Positions 1 through 5,005 of a stretch of 5,005 nucleotides of DNA are shown in pieces. The notes under the pieces are model-generated. The model was not told the origin of the DNA and made no database searches. It saw only the letters and a program-made list of their open reading frames with translations. Each line of letters starts with the position of its first letter. Position 1 is the stretch's first letter. This DNA is from Blastococcus sp. (GTDB taxonomy: Bacteria > Actinomycetota > Actinomycetes > Mycobacteriales > Geodermatophilaceae): positions 1-5,005 of the forward strand of contig JAOPUS010000413.1 of the NCBI GenBank assembly GCA_025963345.1, written 5' to 3'. The translations under genes were made by a program, and so were the position numbers.

Positions 1-1464
1 CGCCTGGTGCGGGAGCAGCGGGAGCTGCTGGACCAGCACTGGGACGAGGCCGACGTCGAGATCGAGGGCGACGAGGAACTGCAGCAGGCCGTGCGGGTGG
101 GCATGTTCCACGTCCTGCAGGCCGGGCTGCGCGGCGAGCGGCAGCCGATCCCGGCGAAGGGGCTGACCGGGCCGGGCTACGACGGGCACACCTTCTGGGA
201 CACCGAGGCCTACGTGCTGCCGGTGCTCACGTACACGGCGCCGCCCGCCGTCCGGGATGCCCTGCGCTGGCGGCACTCGACGCTGGAGATGGCCCGTGAG
301 CGGGCCCGTGTGCTGGGACGGAAGGGGGCGGCCTTCCCGTGGCGCACCATCCGGGGTGAGGAGACCTCGGGGTACTGGCCGGCGGGGACGGCGGCCTTCC
401 ACATCAACGCCGACATCGCCGACGCCGTCGTCCGCTACTGGAACGCGACCCTCGACGAGGACTTCGACCGCGACTTCGGCGCCGAGCTGCTCATCGAGAC
501 CGCCCGGCTCTGGGCATCGCTCGGGCACTTCGACGCCGAGCACGGGTTCCGCATCGACGGGGTGACCGGTCCGGACGAGTACACCGCCGTCGTGGACAAC
601 AACGTCTTCACCAACCTCATGGCGCAGCGGAACCTCCGGGAGGCCGCCGAGGCGGTCAAGCGCCAGCCGGATGTCGCCGGGCGGCTGGACGTCGACCCGG
701 ACGAGGTGGAGGTCTGGCTGCGCGCGGCCTCGCTGATGGCGGTGCCCTACGACACCCAGCTCGGGGTGCACATGCAGTCGGATGCGTTCACCCACCACGA
801 GGAGTGGGACTTCGCGAACACGCCGAAGGAGAACTACCCGCTGCTGCTGCACTACCCGTACTTCGAGATCTACCGCAAGCAGGTGGTCAAGCAGGCCGAC
901 CTGGTGATGGCCCTGCACCTGCGCGGGGACGCGTTCACCCTCGAGGAGAAGATCGCGAACTTCGCCTACTACGAGGCGCGGACGACGCGGGACTCCTCGC
1001 TGTCGGCCAGCCAGCAGGCGGTGGTCGCGGCGGAGACCGGGCACCTGCAGCTCGCCTACGAATACTGGGCCGAGGCAGCGCTGACCGACCTGCAGAACCT
1101 GCACCACAACTCCGGGCACGGCCTGCACATCGCCTCGCTCGCCGGTGGGTGGACCGTCGCCGTCGCCGGGTTCGGGGGGATGCGGGACCACAACGGGGAG
1201 CTGACGTTCGGGCCGCGACTGCCGGAGCGGATCACCCGGATGCGGTTCCGCGTCGTCTACCGGGGGCGCAAGCTGTCCGTCACGGTGTCGCCGGGCCAGG
1301 CCACCTACCGTCTGGAGGACGGCGAACCGCTCGACATCCGCCACCACGGCCGGCAGGTGACCGTCGACCATTCCGATCTGGTGCTCGACATCCCGCCGCC
1401 GCCGCAGGTGGAGCCGGTCCACCAGCCCATCGGCTGCGAACCGCGCCGGCGCAGCCGCGGCTGA
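1..1464 (+). CDS. Glycoside hydrolase family 65 protein (disaccharide phosphorylase type), C-terminal part, 5' end outside window
   Basis: The reading frame is open from base 1 and stops at TGA 1462-1464, giving 487 visible residues. GH65 proteins are usually about 750-800 residues, so the N-terminal beta-sandwich and the true start lie to the left; the GTG at position 7 is only an internal codon. The (alpha/alpha)6-barrel catalytic domain is recognisable. The substrate-site motif GYDGHTFWDTE lies near residues 59-69. GVTGPDEY lies near 187-194, with the expected general-acid Glu encoded at 577-579. KQADLVMAL is near 297-305. The late HHNSGHGLHIASLAGGW segment near 368-384 corresponds to the phosphate-binding loop region. 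A small C-terminal beta domain follows and ends in a Pro-rich and then Arg-rich tail. Family members cleave alpha-linked disaccharides such as maltose, trehalose or kojibiose with phosphate, in the cytoplasm, giving beta-glucose 1-phosphate and a free sugar. The linkage specificity cannot be read from this fragment, and a hydrolase is possible. The family assignment is firm. The gene is convergent with the minus-strand genes. Confidence 0.95.
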   Translation, partial: RLVREQRELLDQHWDEADVEIEGDEELQQAVRVGMFHVLQAGLRGERQPIPAKGLTGPGYDGHTFWDTEAYVLPVLTYTAPPAVRDALRWRHSTLEMARERARVLGRKGAAFPWRTIRGEETSGYWPAGTAAFHINADIADAVVRYWNATLDEDFDRDFGAELLIETARLWASLGHFDAEHGFRIDGVTGPDEYTAVVDNNVFTNLMAQRNLREAAEAVKRQPDVAGRLDVDPDEVEVWLRAASLMAVPYDTQLGVHMQSDAFTHHEEWDFANTPKENYPLLLHYPYFEIYRKQVVKQADLVMALHLRGDAFTLEEKIANFAYYEARTTRDSSLSASQQAVVAAETGHLQLAYEYWAEAALTDLQNLHHNSGHGLHIASLAGGWTVAVAGFGGMRDHNGELTFGPRLPERITRMRFRVVYRGRKLSVTVSPGQATYRLEDGEPLDIRHHGRQVTVDHSDLVLDIPPPPQVEPVHQPIGCEPRRRSRG

Positions 1465-1468
1465 GAAA

Positions 1469-1524
1469 GGACCCTCCTGCCCCCCACCGCTCGCAAGCTC
1501 GCGGCGGGATCCTGCAGGAGGGCC
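1469..1524. terminator. Long imperfect hairpin, probable bidirectional terminator between convergent genes
   Basis: The outer arms CCCTCCTGC (1472-1480) and GCAGGAGGG (1514-1522) are perfectly complementary over 9 bp. GG 1469-1470 and CC 1523-1524 can extend them past a bulged A. An inner stem pairs CCGC 1487-1490 with GCGG 1501-1504. After one mismatch it continues with CCC 1483-1485 and GGG 1506-1508, leaving a loop at 1491-1500. The hairpin starts 5 bases after the GH65 stop and lies 8 bases beyond the peptidase stop, filling the 68-bp convergent gap. Each side has only a three-T run (1531-1533 on plus; complement of 1466-1468 on minus), so it is not a classic U-tract terminator. The position and stem length still favour a terminator acting on both strands. 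Confidence 0.7.
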
Positions 1525-1532
1525 GAGAGATT

Positions 1533-2237
1533 TCAACCCAGCAGCCAGAACCCGCCGAGGAGCAGCGCGCCGACGTCGACCAGCAGGAAGAAGCCGACCC
1601 AGAACAGTGCGGGGAAGTGCGTGAGCCCCGCCAGCTGGTCGGCGTCGGAGTCGGGCGCGCGCCGCTTGCGGCGGGAGGTCTGCAGCTCCAGGACCGTGCG
1701 GGGCGCGGCCAGGAGGAGGAACCAGGTGGCCAGCGCCGCGAAGGCGGCCTGACCCTCGGGCGGCAGCCACCACGTCGCGCCGAACACGACCGCGCCGGTG
1801 ACCAGTACCGACCACAGGCCGTACCAGTTACGGATCTGCACCAGCAGCAGGGCCAGGAGAGCCAGCAGGGCCCACAGCAGGCCGATGGCGTGCCCGGCAG
1901 CCAGGAGCGCGGCCGCGCCGAGGCCGAACAGCCCGGGCCCGATGTAGCCGGCCGCGCAGGTGAGCACCATGCCCAGGCCCGTGGGCCGGCCGGCGGAGAC
2001 GGTGAGCCCGGAGGTGTCCGAGTGCAGCCGGATCCCCGACAGCCGCCGTCCGGCCGCGAGCGCGACCAGGCCGTGCGCGCCCTCGTGGGCGATGGTCACG
2101 ACGTTGCGCGTCGGCCGCCAGAGCGTGGGGGAGAGGACCAGGAGCGCAGCGACCGCGGCGGTGCCGAGGAGGACCTCCGTCCGGAGGTCGGGGGTCGTGG
2201 CGGTGACCTGTGCCCAGAACCGGCCGAGGGCGTCCAC
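1533..2237 (-). CDS. M50-family (M50B-like) integral membrane metallopeptidase
   Basis: This is a 234-residue polytopic membrane protein with a zinc-protease motif. HEGAH at residues 51-55 matches HExxH: two His zinc ligands and the catalytic Glu, inside or at the edge of a hydrophobic segment. Further M50B-like signatures are SGLT near 76-79, a GYIGPGLFGLGAAALL segment near 97-112, RNWYGLW near 136-142, and DADQLAGLT near 198-206. Hydrophobic stretches around 21-37, 45-62, 88-112, 115-134, 141-157, 164-179 and 207-231 suggest about six or seven membrane spans. A basic cytoplasmic-type loop (SRRKRR) lies near 188-193. There is no PDZ or CBS domain, so this is a minimal form. The start is GTG 2235-2237; an in-frame TGA lies 9 bases upstream, so no longer form is possible, and no good ribosome site is visible. 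Site-2-type proteases cut membrane-bound substrates, but many M50B-like actinobacterial proteins have no known substrate. It lies 84 bp after the Fe-S/CoxG gene on the same strand, so read-through is possible. Confidence 0.85.
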   Translation of the reverse strand: MDALGRFWAQVTATTPDLRTEVLLGTAAVAALLVLSPTLWRPTRNVVTIAHEGAHGLVALAAGRRLSGIRLHSDTSGLTVSAGRPTGLGMVLTCAAGYIGPGLFGLGAAALLAAGHAIGLLWALLALLALLLVQIRNWYGLWSVLVTGAVVFGATWWLPPEGQAAFAALATWFLLLAAPRTVLELQTSRRKRRAPDSDADQLAGLTHFPALFWVGFFLLVDVGALLLGGFWLLG

Positions 2238-2264
2238 GCATCGGAGTCAACCGCACGGGGGCGC

Positions 2265-2280
2265 CGGCCCGGTGGGGCCG
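2265..2280 (-). other. Short GC hairpin between the Fe-S/CoxG gene and the peptidase gene
   Basis: A perfect 6-bp stem, CGGCCC (2265-2270) and GGGCCG (2275-2280), flanks a 4-base loop. It lies in the 84-bp gap (2238-2321), the largest spacer in the window. It could weaken read-through from the Mo-hydroxylase genes into the peptidase gene. It has no T-run on either side, and short GC palindromes are common at this base composition, so the functional claim is weak. Nothing else convincing was found in this gap: no clear -10/-35 pair, no small ORF and no RNA-like structure. Confidence 0.25.
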
Positions 2281-2321
2281 CGGGGCGTGTCGGGGCAAGA
2301 GGGCCGCTGCGGGCGACGCCG

Positions 2322-3563
2322 TTACCGACCGCGGGGGCCTCGGCCGAGGTGGAGCACGGTCCGGAGCGTGGCCAGCCGGCGGCGGAGCCCGTCCGCGAGC
2401 GCCCGGGCTCCGATGGCCAGGGCGCTGGGCCCGGTCCCCACGTCCGGGGCGGTGCCGGTGCGGGCCGTCGTGTCCACGGCGTCGGCGAACTGCTCGAACA
2501 GACGCTGGCTGACGTCGCCGGCCAGGGCCCGGCCGAACTGGGCGATCCGGCCCGACAGGAAGACGGCGGCATCGGCCTGCAGCTCGGTCGACCCGTCGGG
2601 TGTTGCCGCGGCGCGGAGGGTGATCTCGGCGGCGGTGCGGTTGCCCCCGGTGTCGGCGCCCTGCGCCAGCAGCACCAGTCGGTGGTCGGCGGCGTCCCGT
2701 TCGGTGATCTGGGCCAGCCCCTCGAAGGCCAGCCGCACGGGGCCCAGCGACACCTTGGCCCGGCCGCGGTACCGGTCGCCGCCCAGGTCGGCGGTCATCT
2801 CGGCGCCCGGCAGGCAGCGAGCCAGCCGGTCGATGTCGTCCATCACCGCCCAGACCTCCTCCACCGGGCTGCGGAGCTGCCGGGTGACCTCGACGGTGAG
2901 CGTCGGCGTCCCGGTCGGCCGGCTGAGCTCCGCCGGGATCTCCTCGACGATGTCCCCGACCGGCGCCTCGTCCAGCGCGGCGACAGCGGCGGGAGCGGCC
3001 CCAGCACGACCGACGAGGGTGCGCGGGGCGCAGTTCAGCGGCTCCGGGATCCCCTCGGGGTGGGCGTCGGCGACATCGCTGACCGCGGCCAGGATCCCGC
3101 GATAGCCGGTACAGCGGCAGAGAACGCCCGACATCTCCTCCGGCAGCGTCTCGGGGTCCACGCCGTCCGGGCTGTGCGAGAGCAGGTCGTAGGAGCTCAT
3201 CAGGAAGCCCGGCGTGCAGAAGCCGCACTGCAACGCATGGTGGTGGCTGAACGCCTGCTGCAGCGGGTGCTGGGCCTCCTGAGTCCCCAGTCCCTCCACG
3301 GTGACGATGTCGGTTCCCTCGGCCTGGACGGCGAAGACCAGGCAGGCGCGGGCGGCGTCCCCGTCGACCAGCACCGTGCACATGCCGCACACGCCGTGCT
3401 CACAGCCGAGGTGGGTCCCGGTCAGCCCCAGATGCGTGCGCAGCACGTCGCCGAGGTGCACCCGGGCCGCGACCGTGATGGTGACCGGCGTCCCGTTCAC
3501 GGTGAACGAGACGTCGATCAGTTCGTCCGCCGCCGCCTTGACCGGCCGCTGGGTGGGGGTCAT
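2322..3563 (-). CDS. Fusion protein: CoxS-type [2Fe-2S] subunit of a Mo hydroxylase joined to a CoxG-like SRPBCC domain
   Basis: The 413-residue protein has two parts. Residues about 15-165 match the small subunit of xanthine oxidase/CO-dehydrogenase-family enzymes. A plant-ferredoxin-type cluster is held by C54, C59, C62 and C74, and an alpha-helical second cluster by C113, C116, C149 and C151 (CGFCTPGF and CRCTGYRG). All eight ligands are present, so both [2Fe-2S] clusters should form and carry electrons from the Mo site to FAD. An Ala/Pro-rich linker (about 166-220) leads to a CoxG/SRPBCC fold (about 221-370), seen in RSPVEEVWAVMDDIDRLARC and the LPGAEM, GDRYRGRAKVSLGP and AQFGRALAGDV segments. 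A basic, amphipathic-looking tail follows (380-413). Usual CoxS proteins are about 160 residues, and CoxG is normally a separate gene. The ATG (3561-3563) overlaps the upstream stop as ATGA, with GGAAGG 6 bases before it, so translation is probably coupled. The stop is TAA at 2322. The substrate of the whole enzyme is unknown. Confidence 0.93.
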   Translation of the reverse strand: MTPTQRPVKAAADELIDVSFTVNGTPVTITVAARVHLGDVLRTHLGLTGTHLGCEHGVCGMCTVLVDGDAARACLVFAVQAEGTDIVTVEGLGTQEAQHPLQQAFSHHHALQCGFCTPGFLMSSYDLLSHSPDGVDPETLPEEMSGVLCRCTGYRGILAAVSDVADAHPEGIPEPLNCAPRTLVGRAGAAPAAVAALDEAPVGDIVEEIPAELSRPTGTPTLTVEVTRQLRSPVEEVWAVMDDIDRLARCLPGAEMTADLGGDRYRGRAKVSLGPVRLAFEGLAQITERDAADHRLVLLAQGADTGGNRTAAEITLRAAATPDGSTELQADAAVFLSGRIAQFGRALAGDVSQRLFEQFADAVDTTARTGTAPDVGTGPSALAIGARALADGLRRRLATLRTVLHLGRGPRGR

Positions 3564-4441
3564 GACTGGCCTTCCATGGATCGGCGGTACGCGCGGGCCA
3601 GCTCGCGGGCGGCCAGGACGGCGAACAGCCGACGCCGGTAGCCGTTCGAGCCGTGTGAGTCACCGGATGTGTCGACGACGTTCCGGGCGAGCTCCTCGGT
3701 CCCCGGCCGCAGGGCCGCCTCCACGTCCTCGGCGTCCGTGGCGGAGCGGAGCAGGTCGGTGACGTCGCGGGTGACGGGACGGTCGGAGACCCCGAAGCCG
3801 CTGATGATCGCCTGCGCGACCTCGCCGTCGGCGGCACGGACCCGAGTGGCCACCCCGGCGAGGGCGAAGTCGCCGTGCCGGCGGGCGATCTCGGCGAAGC
3901 CGAAGCCCTCTCCCGGGACGGCGATCGGGAACTCGACCGCGCTGAGCACTTCCTCCGCGCCGACCGCGGTGGTCATGGCGCCCTGGAAGAACTCCGCGGC
4001 CGGCACGACACGCATGCCCGAGGCGCCGGTCACCTCGAGCGCCGCGCCGAGGCAGGAGGCGACCGCCGGCAGCTCGGCACCCGGATCGGCGTGCGCCAGG
4101 CTGCCGCACACCGTGCCACGGCTGCGCAGCTCCCGGTGCCCGACGAAGGGCAGCGCCAGCCCCAGCAGCGGCACGTCGGCCGCCGCCGGGCTGCGTTCGA
4201 GTCGGCGCTGCCGGGCGGTCGCGCCGATCCGCAGCACGTCACCCCGGCGCTCGATGGTGTCCAGACCGGCGGCGCCGGTGATGTCGACCAACGTCCCGGG
4301 CCGGCCCAGGCGCATGGCGAGCACCGGGACCAGGGACTGTCCGCCGGCCAGCACCTTGCCGTCACCGCCGGTGGCCGCCAACTCGGCCACGGCGTCGTCC
4401 AGCGAGGCCGGGCGCACGTAGGCGAACGGGGCCGGCTTCAT
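3560..4441 (-). CDS. CoxM-type FAD-binding (medium) subunit of a xanthine dehydrogenase/CODH-family Mo hydroxylase
   Basis: At 293 residues this is the normal length for the FAD subunit of three-subunit molybdenum hydroxylases; it takes electrons from the Fe-S subunit and passes them to an external acceptor. The start (MKPAPFAYVRPASLDDAV) is typical of the family. The first FAD motif is AGGQSLVP at 32-39 and the second is TVCGSLAHADPGAELP at 110-125. RRHGDFALAGVA at 187-198 and the C-terminal SNGYRRRLFAVLAARELARA (265-284) are also family hallmarks. It lacks the extra [4Fe-4S]-binding insertion of 4-hydroxybenzoyl-CoA reductase beta subunits. True form I CO dehydrogenases carry AGGHS and TIGG at these sites, so the sequence here points away from CO as substrate. 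The ATG lies 6 bases after the hydratase stop, with no strong ribosome site, and its TGA overlaps the next ATG. These features indicate an operon with coupled translation. The cytoplasmic enzyme needs a large Mo subunit not seen here. Confidence 0.94.
   Translation of the reverse strand: MKPAPFAYVRPASLDDAVAELAATGGDGKVLAGGQSLVPVLAMRLGRPGTLVDITGAAGLDTIERRGDVLRIGATARQRRLERSPAAADVPLLGLALPFVGHRELRSRGTVCGSLAHADPGAELPAVASCLGAALEVTGASGMRVVPAAEFFQGAMTTAVGAEEVLSAVEFPIAVPGEGFGFAEIARRHGDFALAGVATRVRAADGEVAQAIISGFGVSDRPVTRDVTDLLRSATDAEDVEAALRPGTEELARNVVDTSGDSHGSNGYRRRLFAVLAARELARAYRRSMEGQS
3570..3575 (-). promoter_or_regulatory. Ribosome binding site for the Fe-S/CoxG fusion gene
   Basis: GGAAGG on the minus strand ends 6 bases before the ATG at 3561-3563, inside the 3' end of the FAD-subunit gene. 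It supports this start, and the 4-bp overlap suggests coupled translation of the two subunits, which are expected in equal amounts. Confidence 0.7.
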
Positions 4442-4447
4442 GGCGGC

Positions 4448-5005
4448 TCAGCGCCCCGTGAAGCTCGGCGTGCGCTTCTCGCCGAAGGCCGTGACGCCTT
4501 CGGCGAAGTCCTGGGTGGCCCGCAGCATGGCGTAGGCCTTCCGCTCCAGCTCGATGCCGGTGTACAGCGGCCCGTCGATCCCGCGGTCGAGGACCTCCTT
4601 GCCGGTGCGCAGTGCTGCGGGGGAGAAGCCGATGAGCTTGCCGACCAGCTTCTCCGTCGCCGCGTCCAGCGCGTCCCGGTCCGCGTACAGCTCGTCGGAG
4701 ACCAGGCCCCAGTCGAGCGCCTGCTGCGCCTTGATCCGGGTGGCGGTGAGGATGTGGAACTTCGCCCGGGACAGCCCGATCAGCCGGGCCAGCCGCTGGG
4801 TGCCGCCACTGCCGGGGATCATGCCGAGGTTCATCTCCGGGAGGGCGAACTCGCTGCGCTCGGTGGCCAGGCGAATGTCGCAGGAGAGGACCAGCTCGAG
4901 CCCGACCCCGAAGCAGTACCCGTCGATCGCGGCCACGACCGGCTTGGTGCTGCGCGACGCGGCAGTGATGTCGTGGCCGAGGTCGGTGAGGTCGATCGGG
5001 TCGAC
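4448..5005 (-). CDS. Enoyl-CoA hydratase/isomerase (crotonase) family protein, 5' end outside window
   Basis: The minus-strand frame is open from the right edge (5005) to TGA at 4448-4450, giving 185 visible residues of a family usually about 255-270 long. The GTG at 4934-4936 is not the start: the codons above it read ITAASRSTKPVVAAIDGY, the standard crotonase approach to the oxyanion-hole segment. Visible landmarks are AAIDGYCFGVGLEL at 25-38, CDIRLA at 42-47, LPEMNLGMIPGSGGTQRLAR at 55-74, and the C-terminal AFGEKRTPSFTGR. Both acid-base glutamates of hydratases (E144 and E164 of the rat enzyme) are present as E37 and E57, so hydratase activity is plausible. The usual GGG before the first Glu reads GVG here. 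The family adds water to, or isomerises, enoyl-CoA thioesters in the cytoplasm. It lies 6 bp before the FAD-subunit gene, which suggests that the Mo hydroxylase works in a CoA-thioester catabolic route. The exact substrate is not readable. Confidence 0.95.
   Translation of the reverse strand, partial: VDPIDLTDLGHDITAASRSTKPVVAAIDGYCFGVGLELVLSCDIRLATERSEFALPEMNLGMIPGSGGTQRLARLIGLSRAKFHILTATRIKAQQALDWGLVSDELYADRDALDAATEKLVGKLIGFSPAALRTGKEVLDRGIDGPLYTGIELERKAYAMLRATQDFAEGVTAFGEKRTPSFTGR

Noticed and set aside
2239..2241. ATG on the minus strand just before the peptidase GTG, as an alternative start
   Set aside because: It is offset by 4 bases, so it reads a different frame that does not give the HEGAH protein.
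2244..2256. TTGACT on the minus strand as a -35 box for the peptidase gene
   Set aside because: It lies about 9 bases before the start codon, too close for a promoter of that start, and no -10-like sequence follows at 16-18 bases.
1828..3390. A 520-codon minus-strand open frame overlapping the Fe-S/CoxG and peptidase genes
   Set aside because: It is an Arg/Pro/Gly-rich shadow in another frame of genes whose own frames contain clear motifs.
3200..3563. Possible true CO dehydrogenase small subunit (coxS of a form I cox operon)
   Set aside because: The cluster ligands fit any xanthine oxidase-family small subunit, and the partner FAD signatures and the hydratase neighbour argue against CO as substrate, so no cox symbol was assigned.
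804..3641. A very long plus-strand open frame of 945 codons across several genes
   Set aside because: Its translation is low-complexity (rich in Gly, Arg, Ala, Pro and Gln), matches no family I recognise, and runs out of frame through GH65 and antisense to three well-supported genes. Long antisense open frames are expected at this GC content.
3669..4421. A 250-codon plus-strand open frame antisense to the FAD-subunit gene
   Set aside because: Its Ser/Arg/Ala/Pro-rich composition has no domain features; it mirrors the codon pattern of the real gene.

Overview
The window is very GC-rich DNA with almost no spacer sequence. It uses GTG as well as ATG starts and strongly G/C-biased third codon positions. 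The gene families (a GH65 sugar phosphorylase, a compact M50B-type membrane peptidase, and a CO-dehydrogenase-like molybdenum hydroxylase with a fused CoxG domain) fit a soil or desert actinomycete. I would guess Geodermatophilaceae or a relative, but that is an impression from content, not a measured placement.

Layout. Positions 1-1464 (+) hold the C-terminal part of a family 65 glycoside hydrolase/phosphorylase, which enters from the left edge. It ends at a long imperfect hairpin (1469-1524) shared with the convergent genes. The remaining genes all lie on the minus strand and are read from right to left. First is an enoyl-CoA hydratase/isomerase cut by the right edge (4448-5005). Six bases later comes a CoxM-type FAD subunit (3560-4441). 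It overlaps by 4 bp (ATGA) a 413-residue protein (2322-3563) that joins a CoxS-type double [2Fe-2S] subunit to a CoxG/SRPBCC domain. After an 84-bp gap comes a 234-residue polytopic M50-like metallopeptidase (1533-2237).

How the genes work together. Hydratase, FAD subunit and Fe-S subunit are packed tightly enough to be one transcription unit. In xanthine oxidase/CODH-family enzymes, electrons run from the Mo cofactor subunit through two [2Fe-2S] clusters to FAD. The Mo-binding large subunit is not in the window and is most likely upstream, beyond 5005. The crotonase neighbour and the FAD-subunit signatures (AGGQS and TVCGS instead of AGGHS and TIGG) argue for an organic, perhaps CoA-linked, substrate rather than CO. 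The fused CoxG domain ends in a basic, amphipathic-looking tail and may tie electron transfer to the membrane. The peptidase and the GH65 enzyme look functionally unrelated to this unit.

No RNA genes, mobile elements, CRISPR arrays or long repeats were seen. There is no gene-free stretch above 84 bp. The most interesting items are the CoxS-CoxG fusion and the hydratase embedded in the Mo-hydroxylase operon. Both are variants of known families; I found no clearly new system.
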